A stretch of 64,000 nucleotides of DNA from Pseudofrankia coriaricola. GTDB lineage: Bacteria > Actinomycetota > Actinomycetes > Frankiales > Frankiaceae. Below the pieces are notes generated by a model. That model was not told where the DNA came from, made no database searches, and saw only the letters and a list, made by a program, of their open reading frames with translations. The translations under genes were made by a program, and so were the position numbers. The DNA lies in contig NZ_MBLO01000213.1 of the NCBI RefSeq assembly GCF_001854805.1, positions 1 through 64,000 on the forward strand. Direction: 5' to 3'. This document shows, piece after piece, positions 38,327-47,772 of this stretch (the first letter of the stretch is position 1; every line of letters begins with the position of its first letter).

Positions 38327-39027
38327 CCGGTCACCGCCTTGGCCGGGTGCGGCTCGGCCACGTCCGGCCGCCGCAGGTAGATCGGTGTCAGCGGCGCGGG
38401 GGCGCGGCCGGCGAGCAGGTCGGGCGCCGCGAGCGCGGCGAGAACCGCGGGATCCGGGTACTGGGCCGCCGCCACACCGGCGCCGGCGCCGGCCGCGACG
38501 ACGTTCGGGAACACGTCCGGGTAGAGCGCCAGCCCAGGCCCGACGACAACGTCCACTCCATCGGCGCGCAGCAGCTCGGCGGCACGGCCCGGCCGGTCGA
38601 CCGCCGGGCCGGCGATCCGCTCGCCGTCGGCGTAGCCCGCCCAGAACACCTCCCGGCGACGGGCATCGGTGACCACGCCGGTTCGTCCGCTCGTCACGGC
38701 GCCGATTCCGTCCAGCGAGCAAACGCCGTGACAGGTCAGGCCCAGGGCGGCCGCGAAGGTCGCGGCCGTGACGATCCCGACCCGGAGGCTGGTGAACGGG
38801 CCGGGCCCCAGCCCGACGACCACGCCGGCGAGATCCGCCGGCTTGACGCCTGCCTCGGCGAGCGTGTCCCGCATGAGCGGGCTGAGCAGCTCCCCGTGCC
38901 GGCGAGCGTCGACGACCTGAGGGGAGGCCAGTGGACGCATCGCTCCAGGTCGAGGAGCCGCGTCCGGTATCTGGACGAGCGCCACCGAGCAGGCCGGCGT
39001 CGAGGTGTCAAGGGCGAGCACCAACAC
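38323..39027 (-). CDS. tsaB: tRNA t6A biosynthesis protein TsaB
   Basis: A 234-residue inactive paralogue and partner of TsaD. Start LVLALDTSTPACSVALV; VVVGLGPGPFTSLRVGI is the TsaB signature. It scaffolds the TsaD-TsaE complex. Lies 100 bases downstream of tsaE and overlaps rimI by four bases. Confidence 0.95.
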   Translation of the reverse strand: MLVLALDTSTPACSVALVQIPDAAPRPGAMRPLASPQVVDARRHGELLSPLMRDTLAEAGVKPADLAGVVVGLGPGPFTSLRVGIVTAATFAAALGLTCHGVCSLDGIGAVTSGRTGVVTDARRREVFWAGYADGERIAGPAVDRPGRAAELLRADGVDVVVGPGLALYPDVFPNVVAAGAGAGVAAAQYPDPAVLAALAAPDLLAGRAPAPLTPIYLRRPDVAEPHPAKAVTG

Positions 39028-39127
39028 CCATCCAGCCTACGGACCGAGACCGGCGAGCTCCGCACCGATCCAATGGCCCCACGGGTCGGCTAGGTCCGCC
39101 GGTCCGCCGGTCCGCCGGTCAGCCGGG

Positions 39128-39679
39128 TCAGCCGGTCGGGTTAGCGATGAGCACGGCGGAGAGGCGGGTCGACCAGTCGGGGCCGGTGGGCGTCAGGCGG
39201 ACGCGGCGGGCTTCGCCGGCCTCGTCGCCTTCGGGGCGTTCGATGTCGACGCGCAGGTGCTCCTGCGTGAGCTGCTCGACCCGGCCCGCGCCCCATTCGA
39301 CGACGGTCAGCGCCACGTCGGTGTCCGCGTCAAGGTCCAGGTCGTCCACCTCGGCCACGCCGCCGAGCCGATAGGCGTCGACGTGCACCAGTGGCAGCCG
39401 GCCGCCGGCGTGGACCCGGGCGAGCACGAACGTCGGCGACGTCACCGGCCCGCGCACGCCGAGCCCGGCGGCGATCCCCTGCACCAGCACGGTCTTGCCC
39501 GCGCCGAGCGGACCGGCCAGCACGACCAGGTCCCCCGGCCGCGCGGCATCCGCGACCCGGGCGCCCAGCGCCCGCATCTGTTCTGGCGTCTCGACCACGA
39601 GCGGGTCCGCCCAGGCGGGTGGCGCGGTGCCCGGTGACGCGTCAGACGAGCGTGAGGTCGTCATCGGCCCATCATCCAT
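39128..39679 (-). CDS. tsaE: tRNA t6A biosynthesis ATPase TsaE
   Basis: A 183-residue P-loop ATPase that drives the t6A cycle. Walker A GPLGAGKT (56-63), SPTFVLARVHAG and LVHVDAYRLGG, and the late VVEWGAGRV are family marks. The C-terminal codons run into an 8-base GGTCCGCC/GTCAGCCG minisatellite (about 39093-39140), so the end is probably variable. ATG 39679 is used; ATG 39664 is equally possible. Confidence 0.94.
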   Translation of the reverse strand: MDDGPMTTSRSSDASPGTAPPAWADPLVVETPEQMRALGARVADAARPGDLVVLAGPLGAGKTVLVQGIAAGLGVRGPVTSPTFVLARVHAGGRLPLVHVDAYRLGGVAEVDDLDLDADTDVALTVVEWGAGRVEQLTQEHLRVDIERPEGDEAGEARRVRLTPTGPDWSTRLSAVLIANPTG

Positions 39680-39802
39680 CCGCCCGTGCCGCCAGCCGGC
39701 CGGGGCCGCCCCGCGGTCGGGGTCAGCGGGCGGATGACGGCCCGCCGGCGCGGCGGAACACCCAACGCCCCGCTGGCCGGCATACCCGGCGGCCAGGGGT
39801 GG

Positions 39803-40099
39803 TCAGTGGGAGCAGCCAGGCCCGCAGCCGCCGCCACTGGCGACGCCGCCGAAGGCGCCGCGGCCGGGACGCACCCTGATCACCTTCGGGGCGGCCTCGG
39901 CCACCGCGACCTTCTCGATCTGCTCACGGGTGGTCAGCGTGAGCATCACCGGCGCGCCGGCCCCGCCCGGCCCACCCACCGCCTCGGGCTCGTCGAACTC
40001 ATCGAGCCCGTCGAGCCCGTCGAGCTCCTCAAGGTCCATCCCACCGGCCGGGCCGGTCGCCGTGGTCGGGTGCCGGCCGTCTCGTCGCCAGAGCCTCAC
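39803..40099 (-). CDS. Small acidic protein with Cys-rich end, hypothetical
   Basis: A 98-residue frame upstream of tsaE. It has DLEELDGLDGLDEFDEPE repeats, a better-ordered stretch VMLTLTTREQIEKVAVAEA, and the ending GGGCGPGCSH that could bind metal. The GTG start has no strong RBS. The sequence looks protein-like rather than random, but no family is recognised. Confidence 0.5.
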   Translation of the reverse strand: MRLWRRDGRHPTTATGPAGGMDLEELDGLDGLDEFDEPEAVGGPGGAGAPVMLTLTTREQIEKVAVAEAAPKVIRVRPGRGAFGGVASGGGCGPGCSH

Positions 40100-40331
40100 G
40101 TCGCGCTACCTCCGCCTTCTCGTCCCGCTACGGACTTTTGTCCAGCTATGACTCCCGGCCCCATCGCCCGTCGGACCGGGCGCACTTCCAGCTCGACGGT
40201 AGGTCACTTCCACCGCCTCGTCTCGCCGACCTCGGACGCCGCGGCGTTCCGCCACAGATCTGGCGAACCGTGCGCGGCCCGGAGATGCTGATCGGGATGC
40301 TGATCGCGTCCTTCCCGGAAGGAGGGATCAC

Positions 40332-41930
40332 GTGGCGGGCACGGACGGTCACTGGCGGCCCGACGACCCGGCCGGCGCTCCTGAACGGGATCACGTCGGC
40401 TCGGCGCGAAACCCCGACGACCCGGACGGCCCACTCACACGCCTGCTGACCGCCGCGTCCGGGGCGGCGCGCCGGCTGCTCGCCCGGCCGGGCGGCCGGA
40501 TCCTGGTCACGGTGGGCGCCGTCGTGCTGCTCGCGGGCGCGGGCGGCGCCGTCTGGTTCGCCACGGCCGACCCGCCGCCCACCGGCCCCAGCTGCGACGG
40601 AGCCGGCGTCGTCTGCTCCCGCACGGCGCGGTTCGCCGCCCAGACGGACCCTGACCGCGCCATTCTGAACCTGTCCGGCGCCCCCGCCGTCGCCGGCGCC
40701 GGCGCCGTCGGCGAGAGCTACGTGACCACCCGTCCGGTCGACTCGCTGCCGCCGCCGCCCTCCGGCGGCCGGGACGACTGCGCGGGACGGGCCGCCTGGG
40801 CCGCATCGGTCGGCGCGGCCCAGGCCGACATCTCGCCGGTGCGACTGGACGTCAGCGCCCGCCGGGATGTGCCGGTCGAGGTGCTCGGCTTCGCGGTCCA
40901 CATCGACGCCAGCCGTGTCGACGAGCCCGAGGGCGCCCTGCTCACATGCACGGGTGCGGCGCGGCCGGACCGGTACTCCCACCCTGTCCATCAGCTCCCG
41001 CAGGCGCGGGCGCTGGCCCGGTCCGAGGCGGTGCTGCTCGACCTCGCGCGCACCACGTCCGAGCTGATCCCGCCGCGGCCGGACGTCGCCGCCGTCACCG
41101 TCCCGCCATCCCCGCGCACGGTCGAGGTGGCGCCGGGGCGGACCGAGTCGATCCTCGTCGCAGGCCTCGCCGGCGGCTGTGACTGCCGGTGGCGGTTGGA
41201 AGTCTCGCTGGTGGTGGACGGTGAGCGGCAGGTGGTCACGGTCGGCCGGGATGGCGCCCGTCTCGGCCCGGCGGATAGCAACCCGGGGCAACCGCCGTTC
41301 CGGACGGTGTCGTCGACGATGCTCACCCCGTACCGCTACCTCGAGGGCCGCTGGCAGCCGGCCGAGCTTCCCCTGGGCGCCGCCCAGCCGGTCTGCCCGC
41401 TGCTGCCGTCCACCGAGATCGCGGCCGCGTTCGGCTGGCAGACAGCCGACTCCGTCCCGTTCTTCCAGACCAACGCGTTGGAGAGCGACGCCGTGGGCGC
41501 CTCCGGCCGGCTGGCGCGCGGGGTGTCCTGCGCCTGGCAGGCCGACCCGGACCGTTACGGCCGGGGCAATCTCGACGTCGCCCTGCTGGAGCTCGGGGAC
41601 GTCGACGCCGCCCGCGCCGAGTTCGAGGCCCAGCGGGCGCTGCTCACGAGCGAGCCAGCCCTGTTCGACTGCGACCCGGGGTCGGCCGCCGGGAGCCTGG
41701 CGCCGGTCCCGGTCCCGGTCGCCGGGCTGGGCGACGACGCGGTCCGCACACCGGGCAGGCTCATCGCCCTGGCCGGTATGAAGGTCGTCCACGTCGAGCT
41801 GTGCTCCGCGCCGCTGCCCGACCCGAACCAGCCCTCGCCGTCCACGCCGACGCCGCCGTCGACCACCTCGGGAGTGGTCGGCGACCCGGCCGCCCTCGCC
41901 CGCCTGGCCCGTGTGGCCCTCGCCGCATAG
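40332..41930 (+). CDS. Membrane-anchored protein, paralogue of the 31.9-kb gene
   Basis: A 532-residue protein of unknown function: cytoplasmic N-terminus, one TM segment (about 55-77), then a large extracytoplasmic part. DDCAGRAAWAASVGAA and CDCRWRLEVSLVVDGERQVV (about 283) match the other paralogue. Both have about ten spaced cysteines, and the closing region is Pro/Thr-rich. The GTG at 40332 has the strong RBS AAGGAGG. The surrounding genes are unrelated, so the pair probably reflects duplication around the nnr-tsa block. Confidence 0.82.
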   Translation: MAGTDGHWRPDDPAGAPERDHVGSARNPDDPDGPLTRLLTAASGAARRLLARPGGRILVTVGAVVLLAGAGGAVWFATADPPPTGPSCDGAGVVCSRTARFAAQTDPDRAILNLSGAPAVAGAGAVGESYVTTRPVDSLPPPPSGGRDDCAGRAAWAASVGAAQADISPVRLDVSARRDVPVEVLGFAVHIDASRVDEPEGALLTCTGAARPDRYSHPVHQLPQARALARSEAVLLDLARTTSELIPPRPDVAAVTVPPSPRTVEVAPGRTESILVAGLAGGCDCRWRLEVSLVVDGERQVVTVGRDGARLGPADSNPGQPPFRTVSSTMLTPYRYLEGRWQPAELPLGAAQPVCPLLPSTEIAAAFGWQTADSVPFFQTNALESDAVGASGRLARGVSCAWQADPDRYGRGNLDVALLELGDVDAARAEFEAQRALLTSEPALFDCDPGSAAGSLAPVPVPVAGLGDDAVRTPGRLIALAGMKVVHVELCSAPLPDPNQPSPSTPTPPSTTSGVVGDPAALARLARVALAA

Positions 41931-42062
41931 CGGCAGGTGCCGCGCGGTTCCGCGGGCTGGCGACCCGGTCGGCGACGTACCCGTGTCGCTGTCGATCGTC
42001 TACGTCGCCGGCGCGCTTGCGGCGTGGCGGCCACCATGCTCGCCCAGCTCACGCGAGTCGTG

Positions 42063-44594
42063 TCAGTGGGTCACCGCCGTGTGACGGTCCGGCTCAGCCG
42101 GCGCCGATGACGGGCGAGGCACCCGCCCCGCCTGTGCGCCGGACGGCTCATGCGCCACCGCAAGATCAAGGATGCGCTCCAGCAGCTCGCGCGGCGTGGC
42201 CGGCTCCTCCTCCGCCAGTCCCTGGTGGTAGAAGACCGTCGCCGGGGTGAGGCCGGGCAGGCTGTTCGCCTCAATAACGATGATCTCGCCGGTCTCCCGG
42301 TGCATGAACGCGTCGATGCGGCCGTAACCCGCCATCCCAAGAGCATTCGCGACGCGCGCGATGCGGGTCTTCGCCGTCTCGACGGCCTCGGGCTGGACCC
42401 GTCCCAGCGGAGCGGTCGGCGGTGGAGTGATGTTGATGCCCGTACCGCCCATGAACTTCTCCTCCAGGCTGAGGATGCCCAGGTCGGCGATCGCCAGGCT
42501 GGGATTCATCGCGGCCATGTGTCCCTCGGGCCCGATCACCCCGACGGTGACCTCGATCCAGCCGGTGTCCCGTTGCCGGCCCCAGGTCAGCCTGCTCGCG
42601 CCCGTGCCGCCCGTGCCGCCCGTGCCCGTGCCGTCGGTGCCGTCGGGGCCGTCGGCCACGCGCACGTCGTCCGTCTCGATGAATTCCTCGAAAAGGAGAT
42701 GGCCGCCTCGCTGGGTCGGAAGTTCGATGATCTGCCCAGAGGTCAGCAGGGAGAACTCGTCGCCGCTCAGGCGGGTGGCGCCCGCGTTCAGGAGCCGGAG
42801 ATACCGGCCGAGATCGGCCGCCGTGCCGAGCGGGACGACCCCGGCCGAGCAGCCGTCGTCGAGCGGCTTGACAATAACCCGCTGACCGCCGCAGTGATCG
42901 AGGATTTCGCCCCACAGCGCGGCCACCGCCTCGGCATCCGCCGCCGCGGGAGTCTCCATCCGCAGCCTGCGCGCGGTGTAGATGCCCTCGTCAGCAAGCT
43001 CGCCGACGATCTCCCCGGTCGCGTATTTGTCCATGCAGCGGCGGGACGCCTCCGGGCCCGAGCCGTTGTACCGGACCCCGCGGCGGTCGAGCATCGCCTG
43101 CAGGGTGCCGTTCTCGCCCATTCCGCCGTGCAGCGCGATGAAGACCAGGTCGTTTCGGTCGAGGAACTCGTCCATGGTCATGCGCTCGGGCGGGCTCGCG
43201 GGCGCGTTCAGGGCCGCGTCCGCGAGTCCGAGACGCTTGCGGATCGGGTCCGCGAGCGCGTGCCGCTTCGGTTCGTCCCGCTGCCCGCTCCGGCACGCCT
43301 CAAGAATCTCCTCGACGGAATGACGCAGCGCCGATGAGTACGACAGCCGCCAGACCGAGCCGTCGGGGTCGAGCAGGTGGGGCCGGGGCAGGTAGCGGCT
43401 GGAGCCCAGAAGCTTGAGCCAGACGTTCGTCCCGCTCAGGACCGAGACCTGCCGCTCGGCCGTCGCACCGCCGAACAGGACCGCGACGGGACGCCGCTGG
43501 CCGGTCGCGGCCGTATCGGCTGGTTCCGGCTCCTCCCAGGTAGTTCCCGCACGCCTGGCGGCCGTACGCAGGACGAGCCGAAGGATGTCGCCGTGGGTCA
43601 GCCCGATCTGAGCGGCCTGGACGAACAGGAAGCTGTTCTGCTCCATCCCGCTGATCAGATTCACATCGGAAACCACCAGCGTGCCGTCGGGCTGCAGCCA
43701 GCCGTCGATCCGCGCGAAGTCCCGAAGGCCGAGCACCCGGAAGACGTCCTCCGAGAGGCCTCGCACCTCCGCGGTGACGTCCAGGCCCCAAGACGGCGGG
43801 CAGCGGTAGTGGACGTCGTCGCTGGCCAGGTATTTCCGCCGGTAGTCGAAGATCTCGTCGTCACTCGACATGTTGTTGAGCTGGATCTCGACCGGGATGA
43901 GAGCGACCGGTCCGGACAGCCCGTCGACCACGACGGTCGTGACCTCGGTCCCCGACATCCACGGCTGCGCCAGGACCCGCTCGTACCGCCCGAGCAGCAT
44001 ACGGAGAACCCCGCCCGCGGCGGCCAAGCCGGCGACGACGTGAACGTCGATGCTGGACCCGCCCTGGGCGGGCTTCAGGACCAGTTTCCCGGACTGCTCG
44101 AACGCCGCGGCCAGGGTGGCGTCAACGTCCGCGTCCGGCATGTCACGGGTGAAGAGCGTGGATGGCACGGTCCTGATGCCATGGGCACCGAGAGCCTGGC
44201 AGGCGCGGAACTTGTCGAAGGCCACCTCACATGCGGCGGAACCCGAGCCGACGAACGGGACGCCGACCTCTTCCAGGAGCGCCTGCAGCCGCCCGTCCTC
44301 GCCGAAGGCGCCGTGCATCGCCGGGAACACCAGATCGACCGTGCGCAGCCTGTCCGCCAGCGCCTCCGGCGAAAGCCTCGAGCCGGGGTCAAGCTTGAAA
44401 TCGAAATCCGACGGCGTGTTGCAGTACAGCAGGCTGGGCGATATCGCGTACGGGTCACAGCGGCGGTCGAAATAAATGACCTCACCCAGACGGACGGTCC
44501 CGTCGGCCAGATGGTCAGCCACCGAACGTGCCGAGTTGAGCGAGATTCCGCGCTCCTCGGACGGACCACCCAGAAGCAACGCGACGTTGATCAT
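42063..44594 (-). CDS. Tandem D-alanine-D-alanine ligase (two ATP-grasp Ddl modules)
   Basis: 843 residues made of two complete Ddl-like modules. Module 1 (about 1-365): LLLGGPSEERGISLNSA, VFPAMHGAFGEDG, LVLKPAQGGSSIDV and the metal-site SDVNLISGM. Module 2 (about 370-825): VLFGGATAERQVSVLSG, FIALHGGMGENG, VIVKPLDDGCSAGVV and IEANSLPGLTP. Both N-terminal Glu residues and the E/D-x-N metal ligands are kept. Module 1 has ISG where LPG is usual, suggesting altered substrate choice. The reaction is D-Ala + D-Ala (or D-X) + ATP. A (GT)-rich DGTDGTGTGGTGGTG loop lies in module 2. It is the last gene of the Lrp-aminotransferase-MurF/Alr set. Confidence 0.9.
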   Translation of the reverse strand: MINVALLLGGPSEERGISLNSARSVADHLADGTVRLGEVIYFDRRCDPYAISPSLLYCNTPSDFDFKLDPGSRLSPEALADRLRTVDLVFPAMHGAFGEDGRLQALLEEVGVPFVGSGSAACEVAFDKFRACQALGAHGIRTVPSTLFTRDMPDADVDATLAAAFEQSGKLVLKPAQGGSSIDVHVVAGLAAAGGVLRMLLGRYERVLAQPWMSGTEVTTVVVDGLSGPVALIPVEIQLNNMSSDDEIFDYRRKYLASDDVHYRCPPSWGLDVTAEVRGLSEDVFRVLGLRDFARIDGWLQPDGTLVVSDVNLISGMEQNSFLFVQAAQIGLTHGDILRLVLRTAARRAGTTWEEPEPADTAATGQRRPVAVLFGGATAERQVSVLSGTNVWLKLLGSSRYLPRPHLLDPDGSVWRLSYSSALRHSVEEILEACRSGQRDEPKRHALADPIRKRLGLADAALNAPASPPERMTMDEFLDRNDLVFIALHGGMGENGTLQAMLDRRGVRYNGSGPEASRRCMDKYATGEIVGELADEGIYTARRLRMETPAAADAEAVAALWGEILDHCGGQRVIVKPLDDGCSAGVVPLGTAADLGRYLRLLNAGATRLSGDEFSLLTSGQIIELPTQRGGHLLFEEFIETDDVRVADGPDGTDGTGTGGTGGTGASRLTWGRQRDTGWIEVTVGVIGPEGHMAAMNPSLAIADLGILSLEEKFMGGTGINITPPPTAPLGRVQPEAVETAKTRIARVANALGMAGYGRIDAFMHRETGEIIVIEANSLPGLTPATVFYHQGLAEEEPATPRELLERILDLAVAHEPSGAQAGRVPRPSSAPAEPDRHTAVTH

Positions 44595-45073
44595 CTTTCC
44601 TCGTCTCGAGTGTGGCCCTGGGGCCGTCCATCCGCTCGGGGTCAGTCGCGTGAGATCGGCCTAGGCCAGCTCACAGGCGTCCCAGCTCCCAGGTTCACAC
44701 CCCCGGGCCCGCTCGCACGATCCTAGGTCCGCCAGATGAAGACCGCTCCGACACCTTGCGGGAGTGCGCTACTTCCGTTACCGATGGTAACGGACCTCTC
44801 AAAGCGGCTCGGGTCGTCGATGTCGAAACGTGCCCGCGAGTGGCAGCGGTACAGCACGGTTTCAAGCACCGAGGGCCGATCCCGTTCAGGTTGATGGAGA
44901 TCTACGCCAAGCCGTGCACCGCGTACCGTTCAGAAAGACCGGGTAGCACTGCACGGTGGATGGATACGGAAACGAGGCAAAAGGTGACAGCGGACACCTT
45001 CGGCGTTCTCCAGCTCGAGATGGTGCCGCCCCGGTTTGGCGCTGTCCGCCACGCCTGGACGGAGCCCGGCTGA
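44595..45073. other. Intergenic region in the D-alanine cassette, with operator-like dyad
   Basis: 479 bases between the MurF-Alr fusion and the tandem ligase. CCGTTACC-GAT-GGTAACGG (44775-44793) is a perfect 8-bp dyad and may be a regulator site. A plus-strand frame (44756-45073) has mixed codon use and no recognisable family, so I do not call it a gene. Confidence 0.5.
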
Positions 45074-47575
45074 CTAGTGCTGTGTGAAGACCCGCTGCAC
45101 CCGCGGACCGACGCCGGTCAGCAGTTCGTGCGGGACGGTCCCCATCGCCTCGGCCGCCTGTTCGATTGGAAGCGAAAATCCGGCGTACTGGCCGAAGACG
45201 AGGACGTCGTTGCCGAGATGGGCATCGGGATGTTCGGAGATGTCGATCGCCATGGAGTCCATCGACACCGAGCCCGCGATGTTGCATCGCCGGCCGTTGA
45301 CCAGGACGAACCCGACGTTGCTGAACGACCGAGGCACCGAGTCGTAGTAGCCCGCCGGAATGAGGGCGATACGCCGTCCGGGCACCGTGGCGCGGTACCG
45401 ACCGCCGTAGCCCGCCCAGTCACCGGGCTCCATGTCGTGGATCTCGACGATCCGACTCACCAGGCCGATCGCCGGCGTGAGACTGACCATCGACGCGGTC
45501 GCCGCCGACGGATGGATCCCATATAGGCCGAGACCGATGCGGACCATGTCGAGCCGCGCCTCGGGAAAGCGCACCGTGCCGGCCGTCGCCGCCGCGTGTC
45601 GCAGCACGTTACGGAAACCGAGCTCGGAGGCCGCCGCCCACACTTTCTGGAACTTGTCGAGCTGCTCCTGGGTGAGCCCGTCGTCCTTGGGGTCGTCGGC
45701 GCATCCGAGGTGGGTCATCAGGCCTGTCAGACGCAGACCACTTCCGCTGATGCGCTTCAGGGCGTCGATGGCCAGGTCCGGGTGAAGACCGGTGCGGTGC
45801 ATCCCGGAGTCGACCTCCAGATGCACCTCGATGGGGCGGCCAAGGCGGCCCGCCGTGCTGACGACCGCGTCCAGCACCTCCTGGGAGTAGACCAGCGGCG
45901 TCAGGCCGTGCCGCACCATCTTCTCGATCTCCTCGGGCAGCCCGAGGAAAACAAGGATGGGCATCTGGACCCGGGCCCGGCGCAGCGTGATCCCCTCATC
46001 AGTGGTCGCCACGCCCAACCAGTCGACACCCGTCTCGCGCAGGCAGTGCGCCAGGCTGACCGGATTGGTGCCGTAGGCGTCGGCCTTGACCACGCCCATG
46101 AGCCTGGTGTGCGAGCCGACCATCTGGCGGAAGGCGGCGACGTTGCTTCTTACCGCCGCGAGGTCCACGAACATTCGGGTCGGTGCCGTGTTCTCCACCA
46201 GCCGGCGCCATACTCCGGTGACGAGGGTCTCCCGCACGGCGTACACGAATGCGACGTCGTCCGGTGTGAGCTCGGTTGCGACGAACTCCCTCATCCGGTC
46301 CGTGTCGGCGAACAACCGCGCCCGGGGGCCGCCGGTCTCGGTTCCGAGCCCGGCTGTCACGGCCTCGTGCGCCTTGGCCTGGAGACCGCAGACAACGTCC
46401 ACCCGCTCCGCGAGCAGGATAGATCCCACCCGGCGCAGGTCTTCCTCGGCGACCTCCCGGTCGAAAGGGTCGGCCAGCAGAACGAAGAGACGGCCCGTCG
46501 CGCCCAGCAACGTTCGCGCGGTCCGGATCGCGCTGCTGAGCGCCAGCGGGTCGATGGTCGCCACGTCACCGACGACCGTGGCGCCATCGGCGCGACGCCA
46601 CATCTCCATCCGCGTCGACGTCGGTGTGTAGTCCGCAAACGTGTCGAGCAGCGAACGAGGCTCGGCGCCCAGCAGTGTCGCGGCCGACATGGCGAGCCCG
46701 ATGTCGCCGAGCACTTCGCGCGAAGGCGTTGGCAGCACGAGATCGCGCGACAGCCCATCAGGGAGGGTGGCCGTGACCAGCAGGCCCTGCCGGACATGCG
46801 TGGGCTGGGACAGCCTTGGCAGCTCGGGGGACTCGCCGGCCACCACGACGGGAACCCCGGCCGACGCCTCGGCCCAGCCCCGCAGCTCGGCGTCGTCGGC
46901 CCCGAGCAGCACCGACCCGCCGGCCGGCAGCTCCGTCACCATGGAGAGCAGCTCGCGCGCGTAGGACTCGCGGTCCCCGAAGTTCTGCAAATGCCGCGTT
47001 CCCAGGTTGGTGAGAACGGCCATGTCCGGCCGCACCATCCGTCGGAGGCGTTCCATCTCACCAGTGCGGGTGGCGGCAGCCTCGAACACGGCGATCTCGG
47101 CATCCGGCGGACAGTCGAGCATGGCGAGCGCCACTCCAAGCTGGCTGTTGTAGCTGCCCGAACTGCCGTAGACGTGCCGCGTCGCGCCGATGGCGTGAAC
47201 CAGGGCATCCTTGGTCACCGTCTTGCCGTTGCTTCCAATGACCGCTACCACTGTCGCGGCCAGCCTGGAACGCCACCAAGCCGCCAGCCGCTGCAGCGCG
47301 GCGAGCGGGTCCGGCACCACGATCAGCGGACCGGACACAGGGTCGGGAAGGCGGAACCCGGCCGAGACGACCGCGGCGACCGCGCCGCCCGCCAGCGCTC
47401 TCGACACGAACTGGTGCCCGTCCAGACGGCCCCGCAGGGCGAAGAACACGCTGTCCGACTGAAGCCGCTCGGAATGGATCGCCACGCTGTTGATGGACAG
47501 GTCGTCGTCATCGCCGGCGGCGAGCAGCTCACCCTCGACGATCGAGACCAGCATTCCCAACGGGATCCGATCCAT
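45074..47575 (-). CDS. MurF-type ligase fused to alanine racemase
   Basis: An 833-residue fusion. The MurF-like part (1-455) has the ATP loop GSNGKTVTKD (114-123) and LTNLGTRHLQNFG; it would add D-Ala-D-Ala to UDP-MurNAc-tripeptide. The alanine racemase part (about 463-833) has the PLP lysine in GVVKADAYG (near 497), YGIHPS, IPAGYYDSVPR with the catalytic Tyr, and GSVSMDSMAID. Such fusions are known mainly from Bacteroidetes. The ATG at 47575 has AGGAGGGCGA just upstream; the longer frame is not needed. It sits between the aminotransferase and the tandem ligase, all on the minus strand. Confidence 0.9.
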   Translation of the reverse strand: MDRIPLGMLVSIVEGELLAAGDDDDLSINSVAIHSERLQSDSVFFALRGRLDGHQFVSRALAGGAVAAVVSAGFRLPDPVSGPLIVVPDPLAALQRLAAWWRSRLAATVVAVIGSNGKTVTKDALVHAIGATRHVYGSSGSYNSQLGVALAMLDCPPDAEIAVFEAAATRTGEMERLRRMVRPDMAVLTNLGTRHLQNFGDRESYARELLSMVTELPAGGSVLLGADDAELRGWAEASAGVPVVVAGESPELPRLSQPTHVRQGLLVTATLPDGLSRDLVLPTPSREVLGDIGLAMSAATLLGAEPRSLLDTFADYTPTSTRMEMWRRADGATVVGDVATIDPLALSSAIRTARTLLGATGRLFVLLADPFDREVAEEDLRRVGSILLAERVDVVCGLQAKAHEAVTAGLGTETGGPRARLFADTDRMREFVATELTPDDVAFVYAVRETLVTGVWRRLVENTAPTRMFVDLAAVRSNVAAFRQMVGSHTRLMGVVKADAYGTNPVSLAHCLRETGVDWLGVATTDEGITLRRARVQMPILVFLGLPEEIEKMVRHGLTPLVYSQEVLDAVVSTAGRLGRPIEVHLEVDSGMHRTGLHPDLAIDALKRISGSGLRLTGLMTHLGCADDPKDDGLTQEQLDKFQKVWAAASELGFRNVLRHAAATAGTVRFPEARLDMVRIGLGLYGIHPSAATASMVSLTPAIGLVSRIVEIHDMEPGDWAGYGGRYRATVPGRRIALIPAGYYDSVPRSFSNVGFVLVNGRRCNIAGSVSMDSMAIDISEHPDAHLGNDVLVFGQYAGFSLPIEQAAEAMGTVPHELLTGVGPRVQRVFTQH

Positions 47576-47772
47576 TCGCCCTCCTTCACCCTCTACCGCA
47601 AGACTAGAGCGCGTCCACGAAGGCGGCGACTCAGCCTCCGCGACGAAGCAACGGGTGGCACGGATCAACCACGGGTAGTAGTCACCTGCAGGCAACCGAT
47701 GAGGAGAGCGGCCCCTCGACGACCGCGGTCGGCAGCAGGGCGGTAGTCGCCACGACGGATGGCGGCCGTGAT

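Noticed and set aside
44756-45073. Plus-strand 105-codon frame in the D-alanine cassette
   Set aside because: TTG start, mixed third-position base use, no family and no RBS; more likely regulatory DNA with a dyad.
45596-47746. Plus-strand 716-codon frame opposite the MurF-Alr fusion
   Set aside because: The minus-strand frame has complete MurF and racemase motifs; the opposite translation is His/Arg-rich without domains.
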